A stretch of 64,000 nt of DNA from contig JAFLUA010000002.1 in the NCBI GenBank assembly GCA_022508985.1, positions 248,001 to 312,000 on the forward strand, read 5' to 3'. This document shows, piece after piece, positions 32,037-40,655 of the stretch. Below the pieces are notes generated by a model. The model was not told the DNA's origin. It worked only from the letters and a program-made list of their open reading frames with translations, and ran no database searches. Position 1 is the first letter of the stretch, and each line of letters begins with the position of its first letter. A program made the translations under genes and the position numbers. The DNA comes from Muribaculaceae bacterium. Lineage in GTDB: Bacteria > Bacteroidota > Bacteroidia > Bacteroidales > Muribaculaceae.

Positions 32037-32575
32037 TGTCGAAAGCATCTCTGCAAAAAGAACTTATCACTTTCACCGGCGAACAGCTGGTGGAAGTGAT
32101 TCTTAATCTATACAGCGCCTCAAAAGAAGCCAAAGAATACCTCGAATTTTTCCTCAACCCCGATGCCAATGCTCTTCTCGACAAAAAGGTCGACATTATA
32201 GCTAAAGAAATAAGCCGCGCTAAAAGAGGTTATTGCAGAGCTCGCATCAGCCGCATACGCGCCGAGTTAAAAGAATATGAAGCATATGGCATTCCGGCCG
32301 AACTTGTGGCTAAGCTCATGTACTTCACCATTAGAATGTTGATAGGCCAATCACGCTATTTCAGATATACAGATACGCTTCAGAATGGCACGCTCAAGCT
32401 CACGCATGACTATATATGCTATGCCAATAAAAACGGATTTGCCGCCGAAGCCCTTCAAAACATGCAGTTAACCGTCAACGAAGCGGGTCTTGGCTTAAGC
32501 GCCTTTCGCACGCGCGTCAAGAATGCCGTCGAACAAACGGTGGCAGAACTAAGCCTATCGTATTCGTCGCGATAG
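32036..32575 (+). CDS. DUF6155 family protein
   Basis: A 179-residue all-helical, basic cytosolic protein, matching the DUF6155 family in length and in its opening (SKASLQKELITFTGEQLVEVI). The function is unknown. The ATG overlaps the stop of the S9 peptidase by one base, so translation is probably coupled although no functional link is evident. It converges with the thioesterase gene, 8 nt away. Confidence 0.72.
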   Translation: MSKASLQKELITFTGEQLVEVILNLYSASKEAKEYLEFFLNPDANALLDKKVDIIAKEISRAKRGYCRARISRIRAELKEYEAYGIPAELVAKLMYFTIRMLIGQSRYFRYTDTLQNGTLKLTHDYICYANKNGFAAEALQNMQLTVNEAGLGLSAFRTRVKNAVEQTVAELSLSYSSR

Positions 32576-32583
32576 GTCGACAA

Positions 32584-33018
32584 TCATAGCTCTCGACCCT
32601 CATAGGCGCTTAGAGCGCGTCGCCATTCCTCGCTCAGCGGTGTTGACGCCCCGGTTTTAACATCTATATTCACCATCACCGTGCGGCCGCAACACTTTAC
32701 ACTACCATCACTGCCTATTATTCTCTGCTCCAGGACCAAGGAGCTATTTGATATCGACTCTACAGCCGTGTGGCACTCTATTTTGTCGTCGATATATGTA
32801 GGGGCATAAAAAGTGCAATGAATATCGGCAACGACCGGAACCGACGGCTCATGTTCGAACCCGCCATTCATAAACTGCTTAAAATAGGACAGTTTACCCA
32901 TATCCATAAACTGCACATACACGGCATTGTTGAGATGCCCGAAGACATCTATATCGTTAAACCTTATCTGCAAGGGTATACGATGGCGAAATTCGAAAGG
33001 TAGTTGCGGTATTTCCAT
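32584..33018 (-). CDS. 4HBT hotdog-fold acyl-CoA thioesterase
   Basis: A 144-residue single hotdog domain. The catalytic-loop motif NDIDVFGHLNNAVY (about 21-34) is typical of 4HBT/YbgC-like thioesterases that hydrolyse acyl-CoA. The start is the ATG at 33018; the frame also opens two codons earlier at a TTG. It lies 2 nt after the DUF721 stop. It is third in a recF-DUF721-thioesterase run. The natural substrate cannot be read from the sequence. Confidence 0.88.
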   Translation of the reverse strand: MEIPQLPFEFRHRIPLQIRFNDIDVFGHLNNAVYVQFMDMGKLSYFKQFMNGGFEHEPSVPVVADIHCTFYAPTYIDDKIECHTAVESISNSSLVLEQRIIGSDGSVKCCGRTVMVNIDVKTGASTPLSEEWRRALSAYEGREL

Positions 33019-33020
33019 TG

Positions 33021-33311
33021 TCAATGTATTATTATGCTATCGATAACATTCTGGCCAACAGCCTCATTGAGCTTATCTACAAGCTGGTCGCGTACATATC
33101 CGAGCTCTTCTTTAAGCACAGCCGATACGATATAGACGTGTAATATGCGGTTTTGCACATAGATGCGACCGGTGTAATCGGCTATATGTTTGCCCACAAC
33201 ATCCGGCCATAGCGTCACTACCGACTGCCGCGAATACTCCGGACGCATTCCCGTGGCATCTATCATGCGCTGTATTACTGCATCAAGGCGAAGCGGCTCT
33301 GCTCTTTTCAT
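33021..33311 (-). CDS. DUF721 (DciA-like) domain protein
   Basis: A 96-residue protein from the ATG at 33311 (MKRAEPLRLDAVIQRM), which overlaps the recF stop by 4 nt (ATGA). DUF721 contains the DciA-type fold, which in many bacteria loads the replicative helicase. Residues 37-47 (VVTLWPDVVGK) carry the family's W-xx-VVG core. Coupling to recF fits a DNA replication or repair role, but the short Bacteroidales version has not been shown to be a helicase loader as far as I know. Confidence 0.85.
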   Translation of the reverse strand: MKRAEPLRLDAVIQRMIDATGMRPEYSRQSVVTLWPDVVGKHIADYTGRIYVQNRILHVYIVSAVLKEELGYVRDQLVDKLNEAVGQNVIDSIIIH

Positions 33312-34417
33312 AGCGATATAAGGCCAAATCGGCCCTGCTCTACAAGCCAAAGTCGATAATTATCTCTCTCGTTGGGCATATCGGCTACTATCTCATCAAG
33401 ATGACGCCGATTGGTGTCGGTAATAAAAATCTGGCCAAACGATTCATTAGCCCCTACAATCTGCATAATACGGCTCACACGCCCCGCATCGAGCTTATCG
33501 AAAATATCGTCGAGAAGTAGAAGCGGCTTCACGCCAAGGGAGTCGCGCAAAAGTTCATATTGAGCAAAGCGCAAAGCGGTGGTATAGGTCTTGGTCTGAC
33601 CCTGCGATGCTGTGCGGCGCACCGGCATTTCATCTATCGAAAATGCTATGTCGTCGCGGTGAGGCCCCGATGCGGTGTAATGTAAGGCTGCATCTCGTGC
33701 GCGCATGCGCGCCAAATGCGACGCAAGGCCATCGGCGTAGTCGCTATGCACATACTCGAGGCTCGCTCGCTCTCCATTATCGGCTATTTTACCATAATAC
33801 GGCATAAACAATGCGGCAAGTCGAGCGACATATTCAGCTCGACGACTGCTTATATATGCTCCGGCCATCTCGAGCTGAACCTCAAGAGCCTCATATAGAG
33901 TCGTATCCGACACCTCTTCGCGCAACAGTTTATTTCGCTGCTCCAAGGCTGAATTATACCTTATCAACGTGTCGAGATAGCGCGCATCACTCTGCGATAT
34001 AATCTGATCGATAAATCGGCGCCGCTCAGAAGGCTCCCCGCCTACCAACTCTATATCGGCTGGCGACAATAGCACTGCAGGGAAAGACCCTATGTGCTCG
34101 GCAAGGCGCTGATAGGGCTTGCCGCCACGCTTAAAGGCCTTACGCTGGCCACGATGGATGCCCGCTGTTATTTCTTCGTTGAGGCCGCGGCGGAGGTACT
34201 GCCCTCGCACCATGGTAAAATCATCGCCACGATTAATGAGCATTGCATCAGAACAGCCCGTAAAACTTTTGCAGAAGCTCATAAAATATATCGCATCGAG
34301 TAAATTGCTCTTACCCATGCCATTATCACCCAAAAAACAATTTATTTTGGGCGATAAATCGAGCGAAGCCTCCGCTATGTTCTTAAAATTAGTAAGTGTG
34401 AGTTGTCGTAGATACAA
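33308..34417 (-). CDS. recF: DNA replication/repair protein RecF
   Basis: A 369-residue SMC-like ATPase that helps load RecA at gapped DNA. Walker A is GDNGMGKS at 30-37. The ABC-type signature lies in the region around TASQGQTKTY (about 270), and Walker B is LLLLDDIFDKLD near 300. The start MYLRQLTLTNFKNI is standard. It is co-transcribed with DUF721 (4-nt overlap). The upstream esterase ends 17 nt away, so read-through from it is possible. Confidence 0.95.
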   Translation of the reverse strand: MYLRQLTLTNFKNIAEASLDLSPKINCFLGDNGMGKSNLLDAIYFMSFCKSFTGCSDAMLINRGDDFTMVRGQYLRRGLNEEITAGIHRGQRKAFKRGGKPYQRLAEHIGSFPAVLLSPADIELVGGEPSERRRFIDQIISQSDARYLDTLIRYNSALEQRNKLLREEVSDTTLYEALEVQLEMAGAYISSRRAEYVARLAALFMPYYGKIADNGERASLEYVHSDYADGLASHLARMRARDAALHYTASGPHRDDIAFSIDEMPVRRTASQGQTKTYTTALRFAQYELLRDSLGVKPLLLLDDIFDKLDAGRVSRIMQIVGANESFGQIFITDTNRRHLDEIVADMPNERDNYRLWLVEQGRFGLISL

Positions 34418-34434
34418 GGCGCGTCGAGATAATA

Positions 34435-35241
34435 TTATTTATTGAATGCCTCGCTGAAGAACAACAGGTGATAAAGTATCGAATTTTTCCAATAGGCTCC
34501 CGAGTGATTGCCAGGCCGCGAAATATATTCGTGTGGTACTTTGGCATTCAACAGTTCGTGGTGGAATCTGTCGTTAACTTCTGCGAAGAAGTCGTCGGCG
34601 CCACAGTCAAATATAATTTTTAGATTAGCGTTTTTAAACAAGGGTATCAGCGATGCCACCGTATGCTCGCGCCACACCTGTTCGTTTCCTTCGTAGGCAC
34701 CAAGACGCTCAGCCATTCTCCAGCGACCGGGGAAAGGTAGGATATTCACGCCGCCGCTCGTGCTTCCGGCAAGTCCAAAGACGTTGGGGTGGCGTACCGC
34801 AAGCCAAAGAGCCCCATGGCCGCCCATGCTTAAGCCCGTAATTGCGCGCTTCGAGGCATCATCGATCGTAGGATAGTGTTTGTCGATATATGGCACTAAG
34901 TCGACCATAAAAAAGGTCTCCATTTGCATCTTAGGGTCGACGGGAGAATCCCAATACCAGCTATCGCGGCCGTCGGGCATCACCATCACCATGCCGTAGT
35001 TATCGGCAAGTTCGCCCAGATTGTTGCGCACATTGCCCCAGGCGCGATGGTCGCCTCCGTAGCCGTTTAGCAGATACACTGTAGGAAATCGTTGCCCCTG
35101 GGCAGCTTTGTCGGGAACTATCACTGTTACGTCCATCGCTGTTTCGAGGTGCTGGGTTGCCACCTTTATAGTGTCGGTATGGAATGCCCAGGCCGAAGCG
35201 GCACATATCAAGACAAAAATACTGAGGATTGCTTTCTTCAT
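34435..35241 (-). CDS. Secreted esterase of the alpha/beta hydrolase (esterase D-like) family
   Basis: A 268-residue exported hydrolase: signal peptide at 1-19, then the PF00756-type fold. The nucleophile is Ser138 in GLSMGGHG, the oxyanion region is YLLNGYGGDHRAW (about 56-68), an acid is probable in CGADDFF (about 213), and His lies in GNHSGAYW near the C-terminus. Members cleave acyl or feruloyl esters or act as mycolyl-type transferases; here a periplasmic esterase acting on acetylated or feruloylated glycans is plausible. A -7 box lies 26 nt upstream of the ATG. Confidence 0.88.
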   Translation of the reverse strand: MKKAILSIFVLICAASAWAFHTDTIKVATQHLETAMDVTVIVPDKAAQGQRFPTVYLLNGYGGDHRAWGNVRNNLGELADNYGMVMVMPDGRDSWYWDSPVDPKMQMETFFMVDLVPYIDKHYPTIDDASKRAITGLSMGGHGALWLAVRHPNVFGLAGSTSGGVNILPFPGRWRMAERLGAYEGNEQVWREHTVASLIPLFKNANLKIIFDCGADDFFAEVNDRFHHELLNAKVPHEYISRPGNHSGAYWKNSILYHLLFFSEAFNK

Positions 35242-35267
35242 TTACTTTATGATTAATTAGTTTTGCA

Positions 35268-35275
35268 CAAATATA
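35268..35275 (-). promoter_or_regulatory. -7 box for the esterase gene
   Basis: The minus-strand sequence is TATATTTG, 26 nt before the ATG at 35241. There is no clear -33. Confidence 0.5.
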
Positions 35276-35317
35276 CGCAAAAATAACGATATCACCTGTC
35301 TTTCGGGCAACAAAAAA

Positions 35318-35343
35318 GCGCCCGCGACTTTTGCCACGGACGC
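35318..35343 (-). terminator. Terminator of pckA
   Basis: An 11-bp stem with G-T wobbles (35318-35328 with 35333-35343) around a 4-nt loop. On the minus strand it is followed by six T residues. Confidence 0.85.
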
Positions 35344-35368
35344 CTTTATGTTTATACCGTCGGTCCTA

Positions 35369-37012
35369 TTAGAGTTTCGGGCCGGCTGCAACGAGAGCCT
35401 TACCGGCTTCGTTGGTTTCGTACTTCTTGAAGTTTTTGATGAAACGACCGGCGAGGTCTTCGGCCTTCGTGTTCCATTCTTCAGCATTTGCGTATGTATC
35501 GCGCGGATCAAGAATCTTGGGATCTACGCCGGGAAGTGCTGTCGGTACTTCGAAGTCGAATATCGGAAGTTTCTTTGTGGGAGCGCTAAGGATAGCACCA
35601 TCGAGGATAGCGTCGATAATACCGCGGGTATCTTTGATAGAGATACGTTTGCCTGTTCCGTTCCAACCGGTGTTTACAAGATAAGCCTTAGCACCCGATG
35701 CTTGCATACGCTTAACAAGTTCTTCGGCATATTTTGTGGGATGGAGCTCGAGGAAAGCCTGGCCAAAGCATGCCGAGAAGGTCGGGGTCGGCTCGGTTAT
35801 GCCACGTTCGGTGCCGGCAAGCTTAGCGGTAAAGCCGCTCAAGAAATAGTATTTTGTCTGTTCGGGTGTGAGAATGGACACGGGAGGTAGTACTCCGAAA
35901 GCATCAGCGCTGAGGAAGATAACATTCTTTGCAGCGGGGCCATGCGAGATGGGCTTAACAATCTTCTCGATATGCTCGATAGGATAGCTTACGCGTGTAT
36001 TTTCTGTAACGCTCTTGTCGGCGAAATCGATATTGCCTTCGGCGTCAACTGTTACGTTCTCGAGGAGAGCGTCGCGACGGATTGCATTGTAGATGTCGGG
36101 CTCGCTTTCTTTGTCGAGGTTGATAACCTTAGCGTAGCAACCACCTTCAAAGTTGAACACACCATTGTCGTCCCAACCATGTTCGTCATCACCGATGAGG
36201 AGGCGTTTCGGGTCGGTCGAAAGTGTTGTTTTACCTGTTCCGGAGAGGCCGAAGAAGATTGCTGTGTTTTCACCGTTCATGTCGGTGTTGGCCGAGCAGT
36301 GCATCGATGCGATACCTTTGAGGGGGAGGTAGTAGTTCATCATCGAGAACATACCTTTCTTCATCTCACCACCATACCAAGTGTTGATAATAACTTGTTC
36401 GCGTGTTGAGATATTGAATACTACGGCTGTTTCGCTGTTAAGACCGAGTTCTTTGTAGTTGGTGAGTTTTGCCTTCGATGCGTTGTAAACCAAGAAGTCG
36501 GGGGTGAAATCCACGAGGTCTTCTGCTGTCGGACGGATAAACATGTTGGTAACAAAGTGTGCCTGCCATGCTACTTCCATAATGAAGCGTACGGCCATGC
36601 GGGTGTCTTTGTTGGCGCCACAGAAACCATCGACTACATAGAGCTTTTTGTTAGAGAGCTCGTCTACAGCAAGTGTTTTAACGGCCTTCCAAGCCTCTTC
36701 GCTGGCCGGCTTATTATCGTTGGAATATTCGGGTGAAGTCCACCATACGGTGTCTTTCGATTTTTCGTCAAGGACAATAAATTTATCTTTGGGCGAACGG
36801 CCGGTATATACGCCGGTCATTACATTTACTGCGCCAAGTTCTGTTACTGTACCACGTTCGAAACCTTCAAGGCTCGTAAGGGTTTCCTGCTCAAAAAGTT
36901 CGTCATAAGAAGGATTGTAAACCACTTCTGTTGTGCCTTCGATGCCGTATTTTGCGAGGTCTTTTTTAATCTCGGCTACACGGGCTTTCTTGATTTCTTC
37001 AATTTTGCTCAT
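35369..37012 (-). CDS. pckA: Phosphoenolpyruvate carboxykinase (ATP)
   Basis: A 547-residue enzyme of the ATP-type family. The P-loop GLSGTGKT is at 255-262, the metal site IGDDEHGW at 273-280, and the oxaloacetate-binding region GRSPKDKF at 71-78. In Bacteroidales it mainly works in the carboxylating direction, fixing CO2 onto PEP to give oxaloacetate and ATP. That feeds the succinate pathway completed by the sdhCAB complex found elsewhere in this window. It is a single-gene unit with its own -7 box and terminator. Confidence 0.96.
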   Translation of the reverse strand: MSKIEEIKKARVAEIKKDLAKYGIEGTTEVVYNPSYDELFEQETLTSLEGFERGTVTELGAVNVMTGVYTGRSPKDKFIVLDEKSKDTVWWTSPEYSNDNKPASEEAWKAVKTLAVDELSNKKLYVVDGFCGANKDTRMAVRFIMEVAWQAHFVTNMFIRPTAEDLVDFTPDFLVYNASKAKLTNYKELGLNSETAVVFNISTREQVIINTWYGGEMKKGMFSMMNYYLPLKGIASMHCSANTDMNGENTAIFFGLSGTGKTTLSTDPKRLLIGDDEHGWDDNGVFNFEGGCYAKVINLDKESEPDIYNAIRRDALLENVTVDAEGNIDFADKSVTENTRVSYPIEHIEKIVKPISHGPAAKNVIFLSADAFGVLPPVSILTPEQTKYYFLSGFTAKLAGTERGITEPTPTFSACFGQAFLELHPTKYAEELVKRMQASGAKAYLVNTGWNGTGKRISIKDTRGIIDAILDGAILSAPTKKLPIFDFEVPTALPGVDPKILDPRDTYANAEEWNTKAEDLAGRFIKNFKKYETNEAGKALVAAGPKL

Positions 37013-37093
37013 TTTGTGCTTGAAAAAATTTATATGTTGATATTCTTTTTAATCTTAAACTCCGGCGCTTGTTGTCGCCTTGTTTACCGAGTG

Positions 37094-37101
37094 CAAAGGT
37101 A
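37094..37101 (-). promoter_or_regulatory. -7 box for pckA
   Basis: The minus-strand sequence is TACCTTTG. A TTTG at 37125-37128 is 23 nt further upstream, slightly far for a -33. The predicted leader is about 75 nt. Confidence 0.5.
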
Positions 37102-37164
37102 GTAAAAATTTTTGGCTTTTGCCACAAATTACTGAAATTTTTCTTTAATAAATTTTACACATGC

Positions 37165-38724
37165 CTATATTCGCAGCAAATCGGCCTCAAAACTATCTCT
37201 ATTAAGGGCTCTGCCGCGCAATCTATTGCGATAAGTATATATCGTATTCAGCGATAACGCCATTATTTGCGACAATCGCGCACTATCATTAACACCCAAG
37301 CGCATAAAGGCTGCTATACGTAACTCGGGAGAGAGCCTTTCGTCGGGTAATAAGGTCATTTGTTTATCTGGCTGCAACAACTTGTTTAATTTGTCGACAA
37401 AATCGGGGAAACTCGATAGGAAAGTAGAGTCAAACTCCTCAAAATACTTGTCGGTCTGTTGCTGCATATATGAGCCCGTCTCAACTTCTTGCAGCAAGTC
37501 GTTGGCTTGCCCGGCTTTCAGTTTACGCAACACATGAACACTATAATCTCTCAACTGCTCTAATGCCAAGAAGGCAAGAGATATTACACTCTGCTTAGTG
37601 CGAGCGAGCTCATTCTCCATATATTTTTCTTTGTCATACAGCTCCTTCTGTTCTCTTTTTAAGCGCGACAATTTACGGGCCGATGATATGGCGCTCACGC
37701 AAACTGCAATAAATATCAATACCACAAACACGTGAAATATGATATTCGTTCTCGCCGTGCCATCGTTGTCATTAGTTATATATTGTGCATAAGTCGACCG
37801 ATCGAAATCGGCAAAATAGCCGGTGTACGATAAATCGGGCGTGGTCAGCGCCAGAGCTATACACCGCCGACCGAGCCGCCGATAACCCTCATCGATTAAC
37901 TCCTTACCCAATCGGGCCAAGGGCTCCGACCTTACAAGGCCGCGATTGAGCGACGATGTTACTCGCCGCAACAAATAAGTAATATAGGCCTGCCGAAATT
38001 CCGGCTTATCGGAATAATAATTTATTATAGCTTCATACGCAAAGTCGGCTAATTCAGGATTAGAGTTCATGCGCGGCAACACTTCTACAAAATTTGCCAC
38101 GGCAAGATTTACCTCTCCATTAATCAGGTGTTTGCGCCCGACAAGGTGCTGATAGACCGGCGAGTCGACCGGATAATAACTCAACAGTGAATCAACTGCC
38201 ACGAGGGTCAAATCTACGTATTCTCCCTTAAGGCGGCTCTGTGGATATAAGCGCTGGGTCAGATAATAAACTTCGGCTCCCGATAGCCAATATGCGTGGC
38301 GCAAAGTATCGGGCAAGGTAGTATAATCGATTTCTTCAAACCAATCGATTGCCTCTTTCGTAATACCCACCAAGGGCATCATAGGCAAAAGGTGGAGCGT
38401 GAGGCGCAATTTTTCCACCTCGTCGCCAAGCTCTTCGGCATCGTGCCGTGCCAAATTATAATAGACAGCTGCCGAGTCGAGGTTTTCAACAATATACATC
38501 AAGCCCAACTCATCGCCAAGGTGGATGCGGGCGCTCCCGAGTGGCAACACTTGTCGCCGTTGCTTTAGTTCTTCGATTTCATCACCGCGCTGCGCTTGAT
38601 TGGCTTCAAGTTTATTCAAGGCCGCGTAAAGTGAGTCTAATAACGGACGTTCGATTCTATCGGCTCGGCCATATCCGCTAAGCGCTGTAGCTGCTATTAG
38701 TAGCAGAAAAAACTTCAATCGCAT
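37165..38724 (-). CDS. DUF6377 membrane protein with C-terminal helix-turn-helix
   Basis: A 519-residue protein from the ATG at 38724 (MRLKFFLLLIAA). It has a signal peptide, then a helical periplasmic region of TPR-like character (about 25-320). One transmembrane helix (about 327-347, NIIFHVFVVLIFIAVCVSAI) is followed by a cytoplasmic coiled coil. The C-terminal domain ends in LSQIMALSLNTIYTYRNRLRGRA, a LuxR-like HTH. This is the DUF6377 layout: a one-component sensor that would read an envelope signal and bind DNA directly. The ligand is unknown. It has a canonical promoter and no co-transcribed partner. Confidence 0.85.
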   Translation of the reverse strand: MRLKFFLLLIAATALSGYGRADRIERPLLDSLYAALNKLEANQAQRGDEIEELKQRRQVLPLGSARIHLGDELGLMYIVENLDSAAVYYNLARHDAEELGDEVEKLRLTLHLLPMMPLVGITKEAIDWFEEIDYTTLPDTLRHAYWLSGAEVYYLTQRLYPQSRLKGEYVDLTLVAVDSLLSYYPVDSPVYQHLVGRKHLINGEVNLAVANFVEVLPRMNSNPELADFAYEAIINYYSDKPEFRQAYITYLLRRVTSSLNRGLVRSEPLARLGKELIDEGYRRLGRRCIALALTTPDLSYTGYFADFDRSTYAQYITNDNDGTARTNIIFHVFVVLIFIAVCVSAISSARKLSRLKREQKELYDKEKYMENELARTKQSVISLAFLALEQLRDYSVHVLRKLKAGQANDLLQEVETGSYMQQQTDKYFEEFDSTFLSSFPDFVDKLNKLLQPDKQMTLLPDERLSPELRIAAFMRLGVNDSARLSQIMALSLNTIYTYRNRLRGRALNRDSFEADLLRI

Positions 38725-38751
38725 GGTATAATTCTTGCTTAATTTTGCCTG

Positions 38752-38782
38752 CAAAGTTAAGTTTTTTAGCCAATATAACAAA
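38752..38782 (-). promoter_or_regulatory. Canonical promoter of the DUF6377 gene
   Basis: -33 TTTG (38779-38782), a 19-nt spacer and -7 TAACTTTG (38752-38759) on the minus strand. The leader is about 20 nt. Confidence 0.75.
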
Positions 38783-38806
38783 ATTACATTTATATCGGCA
38801 CAAATG

Positions 38807-38814
38807 CCCCCCCC
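38807..38814. repeat. C8 homopolymer tract upstream of the DUF6377 promoter
   Basis: Eight C residues on the plus strand, 24 bp upstream of the -33 element. The remainder of the gap 38783-39009 is AT-rich with one further -7-like box. Confidence 0.75.
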
Positions 38815-38974
38815 TGTTAATGCGCTGTGTTTTTGGTATTTACAATTTGAATTAGTATTTCTGACTAATATTTTATTTATATTCTCTTAATATCGGAACA
38901 CTTTATGGCTAATTTTGTGTCGAAGTTATAATGGTTAGTAAATAAAGTTTTTCTACAGTTTCTTTAGGTTGTTT

Positions 38975-38982
38975 TAGGTTTG
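38975..38982 (+). promoter_or_regulatory. Orphan -7 box ahead of a terminator (possible short RNA)
   Basis: TAGGTTTG on the plus strand with no ORF behind it. A transcript from about 38989 would run only some 55 nt to the terminator at 39010-39041. The -33 is not evident, so this is weak. Confidence 0.25.
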
Positions 38983-39009
38983 TACGGCAAAAACCGTAAA
39001 GCAAAATCA

Positions 39010-39041
39010 AAAAGAGTCTCATTGAGAAATGGGGCTCTTTT
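39010..39041. terminator. Terminator after the Crp-like regulator
   Basis: A 14-bp stem including G-T pairs (39010-39023 with 39028-39041) around a GAGA loop. T-rich sequence follows on both strands. Confidence 0.8.
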
Positions 39042-39048
39042 GTTTTAT

Positions 39049-39708
39049 TTAGTAATACAAGCGCAACAATTTTTCTCTGTCGTAAACGTGAAGTTCCGAT
39101 GGCAGCACTTCAACAATCGCCGAGCCTATCCGGCGCATTTGTTCTACTGCCTCGGAGCCGAAAACTTCAATCAGTGTTGTGGCGGGTGTCTTTAGACATA
39201 TTTCGCTACTTCCCGGCCGGGTCAGCATTGATAGTATCATTATAATTCTGTCAATGCCGCCGGTTGACCCCGACATCAAACCCATATTTGCTTTTTGCGT
39301 ATTAAGCGACAACAAGTTAAGGTAGTTAAACATAAAAACCTCGTCGCGCCCCAATATTTTTATATAATCGTGTTTTGATATTCTTAACACCGATACTTCT
39401 TCTAAAGCCACGACACTGCACGGATAGTCGGTATAGCGGCCAAAGAGATATTCCGGTGCGACTACAGTAGGTGGCGTGCACCGTTGCTCAAGTGTCAACC
39501 GTGTTTCTCCGCCATGATACGACGACCGCGTTTTTCCCGAGAGGACAAACACAATGTGAGTGCATGGTTCGCCGGCCGCAACTATCTGAGTCCCCTTTTC
39601 AAATTTGAGAAATTCAAATTTTATCTCCCCGACAATCTCTGTCAAGCGGTCGAGCGACACCCCTTTGAAGAGGGGTAAATTCATGAGATGTTCAAATATG
39701 CTTGGCAT
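39049..39708 (-). CDS. Crp/Fnr family transcriptional regulator
   Basis: A 219-residue protein with an N-terminal cyclic-nucleotide-binding fold (about 10-125; PLFKGVSLDRLTEI, then GEPCTHIVFVLSGKTRS). A dimerisation helix follows, and then a C-terminal domain (about 150-219) in a winged-helix position that matches the usual Crp HTH poorly. It lacks the Cys set of an Fnr cluster. The effector is unknown. It is the last gene of the mutL-transporter run (22 nt after the transporter stop), ahead of a terminator. Confidence 0.82.
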   Translation of the reverse strand: MPSIFEHLMNLPLFKGVSLDRLTEIVGEIKFEFLKFEKGTQIVAAGEPCTHIVFVLSGKTRSSYHGGETRLTLEQRCTPPTVVAPEYLFGRYTDYPCSVVALEEVSVLRISKHDYIKILGRDEVFMFNYLNLLSLNTQKANMGLMSGSTGGIDRIIMILSMLTRPGSSEICLKTPATTLIEVFGSEAVEQMRRIGSAIVEVLPSELHVYDREKLLRLYY

Positions 39709-39730
39709 AAAATCTTCAGAAGTTTGGTTG

Positions 39731-40648
39731 TCAATCGTTCTTTTCTTTGCGCATCTTAAAATATAGTTGCGCCGAGTTTATACCGTTTTGCCACACTATA
39801 TATGCCGCCGGACCTATCGACGACACCGGGTCGAAATAAGTGAGGGCCATCCATATTGCGAGAACAGTGTTCTTCTGTCCAAGGCTCTGCGCAGCAGACA
39901 CCGGGTCGCCATAGCGACGGCCTACCTTGCGCCCAATATAAAACTGAACAACACATACCACTCCGGCAAGGATTGCCATTGCAAGCATCGACGGCAAGGC
40001 CGTCGACGGCTCAGCAAGGATAAAACTTACAGCATTACCAACTACTATTATCAGCGATACGGCCCATAAATAAAACGAGATGCCTTGGATTTTCTCGACA
40101 GCATCATGAACAGGGCGCGCAAAGTAATATAGCGCGAAAGCTACCACTAACGGGAACACTATAAGCGGGGCCACCTTAACTGCTATCGAACAAAACTCTT
40201 GAAAGAAGGTCATGCCCGATGCCGCGCCGCCCACCCATACAAATAGGAACGGGGCAACAAGCGCAACTGCCATATTTACAAGTATTGAATATGCGGCCAC
40301 GCGCCCTATATTTCCGCCGAGCATACCGGTCACAACCGGAGCTGCCGTCGCCGTAGGACAAAAGACACAGATAAAGACCGATTGCGCCAGCGCCAAATTT
40401 ATCGGTTGTATCGCAATGAAGAGTAAAACGCTACCCACAAACTGTACGCACAACAAGATCCACATCATAGCAGAAAAGCGCAATTCCGATGGGCGCACCC
40501 TGCAGAATGTGATAAACAACATCGTAAATATCAAATATGGCACTATCCACTGCAGAACCGATATCGTATCGTGGAATAACACCCCCGCAAGCATTGCAAA
40601 AGGCAACACCCACGGCTTAATTCGCTGCTGAACGGCTGTTATCGACAT
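39731..40648 (-). CDS. Bile acid:sodium symporter (SBF)-like transporter
   Basis: A 305-residue integral membrane protein with nine or ten hydrophobic helices. The conserved core CPTATAAPVVTGMLGGN (about 96-112) and the second signature QSLGQKNTVLAIWMALTYFDP (about 250-270) fit the SBF/BASS family of sodium-coupled organic anion carriers. The substrate cannot be predicted; bacterial members carry bile acids, pantoate or 2-keto acids. It starts 7 nt after mutL and is followed by the Crp-like regulator. Confidence 0.85.
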   Translation of the reverse strand: MSITAVQQRIKPWVLPFAMLAGVLFHDTISVLQWIVPYLIFTMLFITFCRVRPSELRFSAMMWILLCVQFVGSVLLFIAIQPINLALAQSVFICVFCPTATAAPVVTGMLGGNIGRVAAYSILVNMAVALVAPFLFVWVGGAASGMTFFQEFCSIAVKVAPLIVFPLVVAFALYYFARPVHDAVEKIQGISFYLWAVSLIIVVGNAVSFILAEPSTALPSMLAMAILAGVVCVVQFYIGRKVGRRYGDPVSAAQSLGQKNTVLAIWMALTYFDPVSSIGPAAYIVWQNGINSAQLYFKMRKEKND

Positions 40649-40655
40649 TGCAATC

